From Ruminococcus sp. (lineage in GTDB: Bacteria; Bacillota; Clostridia; Oscillospirales; Ruminococcaceae), in contig SVNR01000024.1 of assembly GCA_015066815.1 (NCBI GenBank), positions 1-43,381 of the forward strand: 43,381 bases of DNA. The letters run 5' to 3'. The notes under the pieces are model-generated. The model had not been told where the DNA came from. It saw nothing but the letters and a program-made list of their open reading frames with translations, and searched no databases. Made by a program: the position numbers and the translations under genes. Positions 7,305 to 16,650 of this stretch are shown piece after piece; the first letter of the stretch is position 1, and each line of letters starts with the position of its first letter.

Positions 7305-7842
7305 AGAAGAACTGAAAAGACTTAAGTATCAAAATAATTTTTTTAAAATGCTCAGAAGTACAGCAGCGTCATTGATAGTAGTAGCGGCAATAGCAGTTAT
7401 TATTTCAATGCTGTTTCTTCCGATACTCAGGGTAACAGGAACAAGCATGACGCCTACACTTGAGCATGATGAGCTTATAGTATGCAATAAGCAGGGAAGT
7501 TTTGAGAGCGGAGATGTTGTAGCATTTTATTTTAACAATAAGATTCTGTTAAAAAGAGTTATAGGTGTTGCAGGAGATATGATAGAGTTAAAAGAGGACG
7601 GTACGGTATTTGTAAACGATAAGGAGCTTTATGAGCCGTATCTTAATGAAAAAGCTCTCGGAGAATGTGATATACAGATGCCGTATCAGGTTCCGGAAAG
7701 CAGAATTTTTGTAATGGGAGATCATCGTCTTACATCAGTAGACAGCAGAACAACAGTTGTCGGATGTATAGCTGAAGAATACATAATAGGAAAAGTTATT
7801 TTCAGGCTGTGGCCCTGGGAGAAGGTAGGGACTGTCGGATAG
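7237..7842 (+). CDS. Signal peptidase I dedicated to the pilus locus
   Basis: This is a type I (S26) signal peptidase that removes signal peptides outside the membrane. A hydrophobic anchor spans about residues 40-62. The serine of GTSMTPTL is the nucleophile and the lysine of LLKRVIGVAGD is the general base; the C-terminal box reads VMGDHR followed by SVDSR. The 201-residue length is normal. The ATG at 7237 follows AAAAGGA. Two in-frame upstream starts are less likely because they lie inside the coiled-coil gene without a better site. Position between the operon's first gene and the LPxTG proteins suggests it processes the pilins, as accessory signal peptidases do in other Gram-positive pilus loci. 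Confidence 0.9.
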   Translation: MKRVKKKLKLRRISDLPTAQQLEEELKRLKYQNNFFKMLRSTAASLIVVAAIAVIISMLFLPILRVTGTSMTPTLEHDELIVCNKQGSFESGDVVAFYFNNKILLKRVIGVAGDMIELKEDGTVFVNDKELYEPYLNEKALGECDIQMPYQVPESRIFVMGDHRLTSVDSRTTVVGCIAEEYIIGKVIFRLWPWEKVGTVG

Positions 7843-7878
7843 CTTTCCGTGATATAAGACTTTTTGGGGGGTGACGTT

Positions 7879-10800
7879 GTGAATATGATTCAGGAGCTGC
7901 TTGACAATACACTGAAGAAGCATAACAGGCATAACAGATATATTGCTGTTCTCACAGCGTTGTCTTTGTTTGTTTCAGTGATAGTATCCTCGATACTTAT
8001 AATGCCGGCTGACAGCAAGGCAGGAAGCCGCGGCTGTTCGCTTATCGAACATACTCATACTGAAGAGTGCAAAAGTCTTATATGCGGTTTTGAACAGCTT
8101 GCCGCAGACAGTGTTGAAAATGACAAAGAAAAATCCCCTTATGCAGTTGCTGCTGCTGAGGTTTCTTCAGAAAACAGTGGTCAGTCTTCTGAAGAGAGCA
8201 TTATATCAGAAGATCAGGAAGCTTCAGATATAACGGAAGTCTCTGATATACCCGAAACATCAGAAGCTTCAGAATATGAAGAGAATACTTCACAGTCATC
8301 TGCTGAACAGCCTGCTGATACTGAAGGAGCTGTCAGTGTAGAAGAAACAAAGCATGTGCATACAGATGAATGCTATACATATATATGCGGACTTGAGGAG
8401 CATGTGCATTCGGAAGAATGCTATGAAGCTATAGAATTTGGTTCTGAGCAGAGTCCTGAAGAATATCAGCAGAACCTTGAAAACAACGAAGCGTTCGGAG
8501 TGTTCAGCGTATTCGGAAAACCTCTCCACATGGTCTATAATGATCCTATGCTTCTGGATATCGCAACTAATCCTGCAGGTGATTCAGATTCTTTATGGCA
8601 GGCAAATCCCGGAGCTATACTCGGTCTTGCGAATAACTTTCATATATTTGCAGAAGAAGTCGCTCTGAGGTCTCACGTTCACGGAAATTTAGCAACAAAT
8701 CTTCTTACAGAATGCGGAGCGTTCGGTGTATACAGCAACAGACTTGCAGGAAAAAGCTCTGTAAACTATATAAGAGAACTCGGTGCCGGTGTGGATCTTG
8801 CCAATGCATATGGTACACAGCTTGTTCTTGGAAACGGATATGTGAAGAGCCTTGAGGATGTAAGGTTCTGCATAACCAAGGAAGAAACCGGTTATACAAC
8901 ATATATTCCTGTTGATAAGTTCGGCGGCGATATGGAACTTGACCAGCGTATACTTATAGAGGAGCCTTATAAGCCGTATATAAACATTTCAAGAGAGCTT
9001 GATTATTTTTCGGAGCTTTCAAGAAAAATAGCAGCCAGACCTGATTCGGCCGGAGTCAGTGTGGTAGAAGACGGAGAAAACTATACTCTTGATTTTACAG
9101 ACGTAACTGACAAATATATATATTATATGCTCGATCTGAGCGGCTATATAGAGATGTCAACATGCAGCAAGGTTCTTCATATAAAAGGTCTCGATAATGA
9201 TAAGTTCCTGTTTCTTACAGTGCATGTAGGAGGAGAAGATACTGACAGTGTGGCATTCAGCAAATCATGGAGAGTTTATGATGAGAACGGTAATGCATTT
9301 GAAACAGGCGAGGTTCCGCTTGATGCGCCAAACTGCAGAGTAATATATAACTTTGTAAATTCCAGAACGGATGATGACGGCAGTACAGTTTACGTGCCCT
9401 TCGGTGAGAGTGAAGACGGTCTTGGAACAGACGCACAGATAGTACTTGGCGAATCCAAAAACGGTACTTTTCTGGTTCCGAGAGGATATGTAAATGCAGC
9501 AGGTAATACCAACGGAACTATCATTGCATACAAGTTTGTAGCAACAGGTGAAAGTCACAGAAACGATATTCAGTTCGAAGGAACAGAGCTTGAAGATGTT
9601 GACTGGCAGAATCCTGTTTACGAAGACGAAAACAATGGTGATACTGAGGAGAAGCCCATAAGTATAACCATAAACAAGATGTGGAATGATGGCAACGATA
9701 ATCATACAGGAGATAATATAACAGTTGCTCTTTATAAAGCATATGAACCAAGGCTATCTCTTGAAAACGTAAATGAACAGGCGAAGGATATAAACGGAAA
9801 TGTTGTTCAGGATATACTTCTGAACAGCTCCGGCAACTGGCAGGGTGTATTCAGTGAGCTTCCTGTAAGAGATAATGATAAGCTTATTTATTATTATGTA
9901 AAAGAAGTCGAACGTGATGGATATAAAGCCGAGTATTCGTCGAACGGTCTTAATACCATAGACCGCAAGGTAACAATACGAAATGTGAAGCATACAGATA
10001 TAACTGTTGAAAAGCAATGGTATGATTCTCAGAATAATCGTCAGTCAGGTTTTGCATCGGAAATAAGATTCAGACTTTACAAATCTTCAACAAAGCTTGA
10101 TAACAACATACCGGTTGACAGGGTTCAGGTCGGAGATGAAACTTTTTTAAGTACCGGTCGGGAAACATTCACGTTTTATGATCTTCCGACAGAAGAAAAC
10201 GGCAATACGATTTATTATTATGTAGAAGAAACTGCCGGACACTCTGATTATAATGTTACTTATGAAAACAACGCATATAACATTAATTCTTCCGGAAATA
10301 TCATTATAAAAAATACTAAAAAGAAAGACAGTACAATTTCCTTAACAGTGACAAAGCAATGGAACGCTTCCGAAATACCGGGAATCGTTGATTATGTAAG
10401 TCCGGTAGGACAGTATAACATTCCGGTAAGAGTAACGCTCAGGCACAGTACCGATAATACAAACTGGACAGATATTGCTTCTGCGGAATTTACGACATCG
10501 TATACTTTTACAAATCTTCCGAAAAAGGATATCAATACAGATACAGCTTACTATTACAGAGTGGTTGAGGATTCTGTTTACGGATACAAAGCAGTTTATA
10601 CATATAACGGAAGCAGCGGAAATACTGTTTATGCCGGTTCCATAAATGATAATGAAACAGCAGTTATACAGATTACAAACGAGCTTATTAAAAACAGTCT
10701 TACAGTAAATAAAATCTGGAAGGATAATATCAGGGACGGTATAAGCTCTGTAGCTATCGAAGTATACCGTAAGTTAGCAGGTAAAAACCCTGAAATCGAT

Positions 10801-13800
10801 GGTGGTGATAACAGTACCGGCGAAAATAACAATCAGGGGTCAGGAGATAGCGGCAATAATAATAATCAGGGCTCCGGAGATGTTAATGTAGACGGAAATA
10901 CAGTGACTGTAGAACCTGAGAACAGTAGCTATGGTTCTGTTGCGGGTCTGGGTGATAGAGTCTGGTATTATACTATTCCTGATGATTATAAAGATAAAAC
11001 TATAAGCTCTGTAAAACTTACCTTTGATGAAAACGGAAGTTACAATGGTAGAATTATTGTTGCAAGAAGTGTTTCAAATAACGAGTTTAAATGGGACTAT
11101 ACTGTGACAAGTGATACATTCACGACTCATGTTATGAATTATAATATAGTAAATGGATATTATCTGGATCCTGAATTACAAAGTGATTATAGTATATACT
11201 ACATAGATTATACAGGTAATCAAGGCAATATTCAAAAGATTGAGATCACTTTTGAAGAAGCAGTTGATCAGCTGAGTATCCTGAACTATGCACTTCCTCA
11301 GACTAATACGATGTTTGCTCTTTCTCAGTCATATAATCAGAATCAGATACTCAGTCTTACTGCAGATGATTTTGTTGTAGAAAACATGGGCAGCACAAGA
11401 GCGTTTGTATGTTGCTTGAATTATTTTGAAGGTAAAACTATTATGGAGGCAGACGTTACTCTTACAAATCCTTCAGGCGTATCAGAGTTTGCAAATGACA
11501 ATGAGGTCATGATTCATAATACCGTTTATCTGGTTGGTGAGAGTAAAAAATTTAAAACGACAAATGCCTTGTTTGAACCCAAAAGAGAAATCATAGTGAG
11601 AAACGGACAGCCTTACAAGTTTATAATACTTATCAACAATGAGGGTGTAAGTGTTGAAAAAGTGGATATAGCATTTGATAAGGATATATCAAATATTCCT
11701 ACAGGAGCTCCGACTTTCACTCAGTCAGAAAAAGAACATAACTTTACAATAAACGGAAAGCTAAGCTCGTTCTATAATATCAACGGTACTCTTTATACAA
11801 GCAAAGGAAGCGTCTGGAATAACAATACAGAATACAAGTATTGTCTTGGACTTGAAGACGATACAACGATTTCGTTTACAACCTCAAAGCCCGGAAGGCT
11901 GAAGCTCTTTTTTAACTATGACCCCTCAAGTGTAAAGATTGATGATCAGGAAAAGAGCGTGTCAGGCGGAAATCTGATCACAGATCTGGCAGCGGGAGAG
12001 CATACGATAAAAAAAGCCGGAGAGGGCTTGTATCTCTATTATATGAATTATGAGGATTCAGATTCCGACCCTGTAATTTATAACGGCAAAACTCAGGAGT
12101 TTAAAAAAGCCGGAGAAGGTTATCATAATGATAATGCAGATATATTGTATGTTGAAAATGATAATGACTTCAGACCTTATAAAAACAAGATACTAAAAAA
12201 GTTTGAAGTTCATTACAGAGACGCATCATGTATCGCCTCTGGCGGAACAAATAATGCTGACTGGTTCGGAATACATAAAATATCATCACAGTGGCAGTCT
12301 TCTTCAAGTTATGATCTTTTTGAGAGTTCCAGCAGTTCGTCAGGTAATATAACAACATATACTTTTAACGATATAGCGGTAAATGAATTTTATGAAAACG
12401 GATTTTTCAGAATAAAAACATATGAACCGGCTGCGATAGAAAAGATAGTTTTTTACTTCTCCGATAGTTCAACGTATACGCTTACCAATCAGGTATATAG
12501 CAGTACACCGCCTGATACTCCGTCGGTTCCTGATACTCCGTCGGCAGACAGTTCTAAGACTCTGGTGCTTTACCGACATAACTTTGTGGAGGAAGACCGT
12601 ATAAACATAGATAGTCAGATGGCATGGGTTTATTATCTGAAGGATTTTAAAGGAAAAACCATCAAGTCTGTAAAGATTACGTTTACCGAAAGAACAAGCG
12701 GTGATAATTATTCAGGAAGAGTACTTATCTATCAGGGTAACGCATATGAAAACTATGATATGTTCAGAGAGTATTCGACACCAACAAGTCCATGTATACA
12801 GGAAACTGATGGCTGCGTTGTGAATGAAGAGGAGGATTATAAGCTTATCATTACAAGATTTACTGACAAAGGTAATGATTATGAGCTTGATAAAGTAGAA
12901 ATAACCTTTGCAGAGGACATAAGCTCTATAACACCGAGTGATACTGTACATGAATATGAAACAGTTGAGTTTTTAAAGTATAGTCTGAGTGATAACCTGC
13001 TTGGCGATAATACTTATATGCAGTATGAAGGAAGCTATAACGCGCAGAGAATGACTCATAAGTTTTCCGGTGTCAGGGGGTATCTGAGCAAGAAGGTTTT
13101 TGAGCGTGTGGAGGTGCATTATCGCAGTACACTGACAGGATTTCCTGACCGGCAGAGTGATACCGGACTTTACATGATATATACCGATCCCGGTACAAAC
13201 TCTGACAGCTCCTTTGAAACAGAAAGCTTCAGACTCAAGGATAATGTGGCCATATGGTATTATAAAAATCCGGCCGGAATAACAGCAGAAAGCTTTAAGG
13301 ATGATTTCCTGTATTTTAAGTCTACTCGTTCTGCTGAGATTTCGAGAATCGTTATAGGTTTTACCGATGGTTCAACATATACGATAAAAAACACAGTATA
13401 TGAACCGACTGCAAAAGTTGAAGGTATCGGCGGAACAGGCGGGGATTATACGTATAACAATGGTGAATATGTACTTATCGGAACAATAGTTCTTGATGAA
13501 AATAACAACTGGACATATATATTTGACGGACTTCCGGCTACAAACGGTAAGGGACAGGCGTACTCCTATCATATAAAAGAAACAAGCATAAACGGAAGTC
13601 GGGCGGATAAGTATGAGCTGGTTAGTTATTCCGATGATGATGGTGTTGTTCTGGAGAAGCTTTCAAACAACATCGGGGTTACAAACGGAAGAAAGCAGGA
13701 TGAAAACACAGTTCTTCTTCCGTCAACAGGAGGCACAGGTGCCAAGGGGTATTACATTGCAGGAATAGTGATGATAGTGTGCAGTGTATCAGGATATCAG

Positions 13801-13833
13801 TTTGTAAAACGCCGTCATAAATATCAGCGTTAA
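7879..13833 (+). CDS. Giant LPxTG pilus tip adhesin with Cna_B domains
   Basis: This secreted wall protein of about 1984 residues probably forms the pilus tip. In order it has: a signal segment (about 20-50); three H-x-H-x-x-x-C motifs (near 58, 159, 175) around a Ser/Glu-rich linker; a region resembling the choice-of-anchor A fold (about 209-575); three Cna_B domains (about 594-940); the start of a fourth (VNKIWKD, about 941); a long insert (about 966-1860) with repeated beta modules; the rest of the split Cna_B (NNWTYIFDGLP, YHIKETS); LPSTGG, a membrane helix and RRHKYQR. The insert contains a module like those attached to pectate lyases (FTINGKLSSF to LYLYYMNY, about 1280-1395), suggesting glycan binding. 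GGGGGTG favours the GTG at 7879; ATG 7885 is the alternative. Confidence 0.9.
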   Translation: MNMIQELLDNTLKKHNRHNRYIAVLTALSLFVSVIVSSILIMPADSKAGSRGCSLIEHTHTEECKSLICGFEQLAADSVENDKEKSPYAVAAAEVSSENSGQSSEESIISEDQEASDITEVSDIPETSEASEYEENTSQSSAEQPADTEGAVSVEETKHVHTDECYTYICGLEEHVHSEECYEAIEFGSEQSPEEYQQNLENNEAFGVFSVFGKPLHMVYNDPMLLDIATNPAGDSDSLWQANPGAILGLANNFHIFAEEVALRSHVHGNLATNLLTECGAFGVYSNRLAGKSSVNYIRELGAGVDLANAYGTQLVLGNGYVKSLEDVRFCITKEETGYTTYIPVDKFGGDMELDQRILIEEPYKPYINISRELDYFSELSRKIAARPDSAGVSVVEDGENYTLDFTDVTDKYIYYMLDLSGYIEMSTCSKVLHIKGLDNDKFLFLTVHVGGEDTDSVAFSKSWRVYDENGNAFETGEVPLDAPNCRVIYNFVNSRTDDDGSTVYVPFGESEDGLGTDAQIVLGESKNGTFLVPRGYVNAAGNTNGTIIAYKFVATGESHRNDIQFEGTELEDVDWQNPVYEDENNGDTEEKPISITINKMWNDGNDNHTGDNITVALYKAYEPRLSLENVNEQAKDINGNVVQDILLNSSGNWQGVFSELPVRDNDKLIYYYVKEVERDGYKAEYSSNGLNTIDRKVTIRNVKHTDITVEKQWYDSQNNRQSGFASEIRFRLYKSSTKLDNNIPVDRVQVGDETFLSTGRETFTFYDLPTEENGNTIYYYVEETAGHSDYNVTYENNAYNINSSGNIIIKNTKKKDSTISLTVTKQWNASEIPGIVDYVSPVGQYNIPVRVTLRHSTDNTNWTDIASAEFTTSYTFTNLPKKDINTDTAYYYRVVEDSVYGYKAVYTYNGSSGNTVYAGSINDNETAVIQITNELIKNSLTVNKIWKDNIRDGISSVAIEVYRKLAGKNPEIDGGDNSTGENNNQGSGDSGNNNNQGSGDVNVDGNTVTVEPENSSYGSVAGLGDRVWYYTIPDDYKDKTISSVKLTFDENGSYNGRIIVARSVSNNEFKWDYTVTSDTFTTHVMNYNIVNGYYLDPELQSDYSIYYIDYTGNQGNIQKIEITFEEAVDQLSILNYALPQTNTMFALSQSYNQNQILSLTADDFVVENMGSTRAFVCCLNYFEGKTIMEADVTLTNPSGVSEFANDNEVMIHNTVYLVGESKKFKTTNALFEPKREIIVRNGQPYKFIILINNEGVSVEKVDIAFDKDISNIPTGAPTFTQSEKEHNFTINGKLSSFYNINGTLYTSKGSVWNNNTEYKYCLGLEDDTTISFTTSKPGRLKLFFNYDPSSVKIDDQEKSVSGGNLITDLAAGEHTIKKAGEGLYLYYMNYEDSDSDPVIYNGKTQEFKKAGEGYHNDNADILYVENDNDFRPYKNKILKKFEVHYRDASCIASGGTNNADWFGIHKISSQWQSSSSYDLFESSSSSSGNITTYTFNDIAVNEFYENGFFRIKTYEPAAIEKIVFYFSDSSTYTLTNQVYSSTPPDTPSVPDTPSADSSKTLVLYRHNFVEEDRINIDSQMAWVYYLKDFKGKTIKSVKITFTERTSGDNYSGRVLIYQGNAYENYDMFREYSTPTSPCIQETDGCVVNEEEDYKLIITRFTDKGNDYELDKVEITFAEDISSITPSDTVHEYETVEFLKYSLSDNLLGDNTYMQYEGSYNAQRMTHKFSGVRGYLSKKVFERVEVHYRSTLTGFPDRQSDTGLYMIYTDPGTNSDSSFETESFRLKDNVAIWYYKNPAGITAESFKDDFLYFKSTRSAEISRIVIGFTDGSTYTIKNTVYEPTAKVEGIGGTGGDYTYNNGEYVLIGTIVLDENNNWTYIFDGLPATNGKGQAYSYHIKETSINGSRADKYELVSYSDDDGVVLEKLSNNIGVTNGRKQDENTVLLPSTGGTGAKGYYIAGIVMIVCSVSGYQFVKRRHKYQR

Positions 13834-13896
13834 TTATAAGCGTTAAAAAACAGTAAGTTTAAAAAAGTTAATGATTTAGAGAAAGAGGGTTTTATT

Positions 13897-15546
13897 ATGA
13901 AAAAGACAAAAATTTTCAGAAGGTCAATTATCGCTGCCGTTGCAGCATTAAGTCTTGCGGTACCTATGACAGTGATGCCTTTCCAACAGGATGCGGTATA
14001 TGCAGAAGCTACTACATATAAGGCATATCAGGTTTTTAAAGGTACTTATTCGGATGGAGCGCTTGGGCAGATCACCTGGGGTGATGATATTGACAGCCAG
14101 AACGTCATATCCAATATCAAGAACCTTGATGTCGGAGGACAAAAACCTTTTGCTTCAGTAGAGTCAGCCGATGATATAGCCAAAGCTCTCGGAACGGGAC
14201 AGGATACAGCTATCGCCAAGGCTTTTGCAAAGTTTATTGCTCCATATATAAACGGCACTGGTGACGAGGTGCTAACAACAGGATCTTCCAGTGTTAATAA
14301 CGGATCAGGTTATTATCTTGTAAGAACAGAAACTGTAGATTCAAACGACGCGAAGGTAAATTATATACTTCAGGTTTCCGGAGGAACAATCTCTATTGAA
14401 AGTCTGATAAACACCAAAAAGTCTGTTCCGACTCTTAAGAAAAAGGTTAAAGAAAACACAGATATAACTAATGACTACGATATTGACGGTCCAACCAAAA
14501 ACTTAGACGCTTTTAATAATTATACCGATTACAACGACGTAGCAGACTACAGTATAGGCGAAGAGATCTCGTTTATAGACATCGGTACTTTGCCGAGTAC
14601 GTTAGATGATTATACAAACGGGTATTACTATGAGATAGTGGATACGCTGGACAGTGGATTTGATTATGTTGGCGTAACAGTGGAGAATAATAGAATTACT
14701 TCGGGCGTAATTGTCAGAGTTGATGGTGTTGATGTTACAACTCAGGCAACGATCACCAAGAATAATAATGTTATAAATGTGAAGTTTGATAATATAAAAA
14801 CTGTTACAGGTGTGAATGTAAATAAGGATTCAATAGTAACAGTTGAATACAAGGCAAAGCTTAATAGCCAGTCTGACATCGGAACTGATGGTCAGAAAAG
14901 TAAAGCATATCTGAAATTCTCAAATGACCCTAATGAAGCTTCACCGGCGTCAAGCTCAGGTCAGACTCCCGAAGACCAGGTTATCGTGTTCACATATGAA
15001 CTTGATATACTCAAAAAGCTTCAGAGTTCATCCGATAGTGATCAGTATGATACAGCAGGTGCAGGCGTTGCAGAATTTAAAATCAAGAAGAAGGATACTA
15101 CTCAGTATGCTAAGATCGAGAACGGAAGGATCACCGGATGGGATAACACCGGAACATCCATAGCAACAGACGGAAGCGGTATTGCAAAGTTTGTCGGACT
15201 TGACGCAGGAACATATACTATTGAGGAAACAAAAACACCTGCCGGATATAATACAATTCCCGCAACTGATATAACTATAACAGCCGAAATGATATCTGAC
15301 AGACAGGGATGGGATAGTTTTACCCCTTCACAAGCACTTACCGCTCTTAAGATAGATAACAGTGCATCATCAGATCTGGCTAATGGTATTGTATCTAAAG
15401 AAATACAAAACAACCGTGGTTCATCTCTTCCGAGCACAGGTGGTATCGGTACAACTATCTTCTACATTGGCGGCGGAACAATGGCGGCAGTAGCAGGTAT
15501 ATACCTTATAACCAAGAAGAGAATGAAAAACAACGAAGAAGAGTAA
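13897..15546 (+). CDS. Major pilin, isopeptide-forming LPxTG backbone subunit
   Basis: The 549-residue precursor has a signal peptide (MKKTKIFRRSIIAAVAALS to VYAEA), then YKAYQVFKG, typical of FimA/SpaH-type backbone pilins. TKKSVPTLKKKVKEN (about 168-182) likely holds the pilin-motif lysine that sortase C joins to the next subunit. IEETKTPAGYNTIP near 447 is the E-box. The C terminus is LPSTGG, a membrane helix and KKRMKNNEEE. AGAGAAAGAGGG precedes the ATG. The next gene is the class C sortase, as expected for a shaft subunit. The exact acceptor lysine cannot be fixed by reading. Confidence 0.92.
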   Translation: MKKTKIFRRSIIAAVAALSLAVPMTVMPFQQDAVYAEATTYKAYQVFKGTYSDGALGQITWGDDIDSQNVISNIKNLDVGGQKPFASVESADDIAKALGTGQDTAIAKAFAKFIAPYINGTGDEVLTTGSSSVNNGSGYYLVRTETVDSNDAKVNYILQVSGGTISIESLINTKKSVPTLKKKVKENTDITNDYDIDGPTKNLDAFNNYTDYNDVADYSIGEEISFIDIGTLPSTLDDYTNGYYYEIVDTLDSGFDYVGVTVENNRITSGVIVRVDGVDVTTQATITKNNNVINVKFDNIKTVTGVNVNKDSIVTVEYKAKLNSQSDIGTDGQKSKAYLKFSNDPNEASPASSSGQTPEDQVIVFTYELDILKKLQSSSDSDQYDTAGAGVAEFKIKKKDTTQYAKIENGRITGWDNTGTSIATDGSGIAKFVGLDAGTYTIEETKTPAGYNTIPATDITITAEMISDRQGWDSFTPSQALTALKIDNSASSDLANGIVSKEIQNNRGSSLPSTGGIGTTIFYIGGGTMAAVAGIYLITKKRMKNNEEE

Positions 15547-15611
15547 CAAAAAATCATATCTTGAAATCTTCTTAAATTCATAATAAAATCCACACAACCC
15601 TTAATTTCACT

Positions 15612-15633
15612 GACGACAGCTTCGGCTGTCGTC
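15612..15633 (+). promoter_or_regulatory. UUCG-capped hairpin between pilin and sortase genes
   Basis: GACGACAGC and GCTGTCGTC form a perfect nine-base-pair stem closed by a C(TTCG)G tetraloop, an unusually stable RNA cap. No T-run follows, and the sortase ribosome site AAGGAGG starts seven bases later. It is more likely an mRNA processing or stability element, or a partial block, than a full terminator. Confidence 0.7.
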
Positions 15634-15653
15634 GGTATTAAGGAGGAAAAAAT

Positions 15654-16526
15654 ATGGCCAAGAGAAAAACAGGAAAAGCTGCGACCTTTATTTTTACTCT
15701 TATATTTTTTGCAGGAATATCTATAATGCTGTATCCTATAGTAAGTAACTGGTGGAATAGCAAGGTACAGAGCAAGGCGGTTGCAAGCTATAACGAAACT
15801 ATAGAAAAAATCGACACAGAGGCTCTTGAGAATATGCTTGAAGAGGCAAGGGAATATAATAGAAAGCTTGCCAGGGTAGATGAGCCTTTTCTGTTCTACG
15901 ATAAGGTCCCGGGATATAATCATATACTTGATGTATCAGGGACGGGTGTTATGGGGTATATCTCCATACCGGTTATCAACGTTGACTTTCCGATATATCA
16001 CGGAACTGGTGAAGAGGTCCTGAGTATTGCAGCGGGTCATTTTCAGGGTTCATCGCTTCCGGTTGGAGGCAAGACTACGCACTCGGTAATATCTGCTCAC
16101 AGAGGACTTCCGACAGCAAAGCTTTTTACTGATCTTGATAAGGTAGTAGTCGGAGATACATTTACAATAACAATACTAAACGAGATTTTTACATATGAGG
16201 TCGAAGATATAACGATAGTAACTCCTGATGACCTTTCAAATATCCGTGTGGTTCCCGGAGAAGACTATGTAACTCTCATGACCTGTACGCCGTACGGAGT
16301 AAATACCCACAGACTGCTTCTCAGATCAAAGCGTATAGATACCATATACCGTTCAAACGCAAAGGTAACATCAGACGCTATGCAGGTAGACTCGATGGCG
16401 GTGTTTCCTGTAGTATGCCTTCCTCTCATAATGCTTCTTGTGCTGTACTGGGTAATGGGCGGCAGATCGGCTAAGAAAACAAGTGTTTCTAAAATAAAAT
16501 ATGAGTTGCTTTTTGAAAGCTTCTAA
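15654..16526 (+). CDS. Class C sortase (pilin polymerase)
   Basis: The enzyme cleaves the LPxTG signal of the major pilin and links subunits through a lysine. An N-terminal membrane helix (about 10-28) precedes a lid-like segment DEPFLFYDKVPGY. Catalytic residues are His in SAHRGLP, Cys in TLMTCTPYG and Arg in HRLLLRSKR. A second C-terminal membrane helix (about 247-266, VFPVVCLPLIMLLVLYWVM) is typical of class C. The 290-residue length is normal. AAGGAGG lies eight bases before the ATG. It directly follows the backbone pilin gene. Confidence 0.93.
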   Translation: MAKRKTGKAATFIFTLIFFAGISIMLYPIVSNWWNSKVQSKAVASYNETIEKIDTEALENMLEEAREYNRKLARVDEPFLFYDKVPGYNHILDVSGTGVMGYISIPVINVDFPIYHGTGEEVLSIAAGHFQGSSLPVGGKTTHSVISAHRGLPTAKLFTDLDKVVVGDTFTITILNEIFTYEVEDITIVTPDDLSNIRVVPGEDYVTLMTCTPYGVNTHRLLLRSKRIDTIYRSNAKVTSDAMQVDSMAVFPVVCLPLIMLLVLYWVMGGRSAKKTSVSKIKYELLFESF

Positions 16527-16528
16527 AC

Positions 16529-16610
16529 TATAGTAAAGGAAAAAAATTTTCAATCACTATCAGCCGATATGCACGGAGTGACTGTAGGAAACAGATGTGC
16601 AAGGCAATAA
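16529..16610 (+). repeat. Elements A plus B inside the pilus operon
   Basis: Element A (TATAGTAAAGG to CACTAT, 16529-16560) is directly followed by element B (CAGCCGATATGCAC to GTGCAAGGCAATAA, 16561-16610). A second fragment of the B end (AGCGGATGTGT) follows at 16620-16630. The pair sits between the sortase C stop and the ribosome site of the minor pilin. Confidence 0.7.
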
Positions 16611-16650
16611 AAATATATTAGCGGATGTGTAAAAAAGGCGGTGAGTAAAA

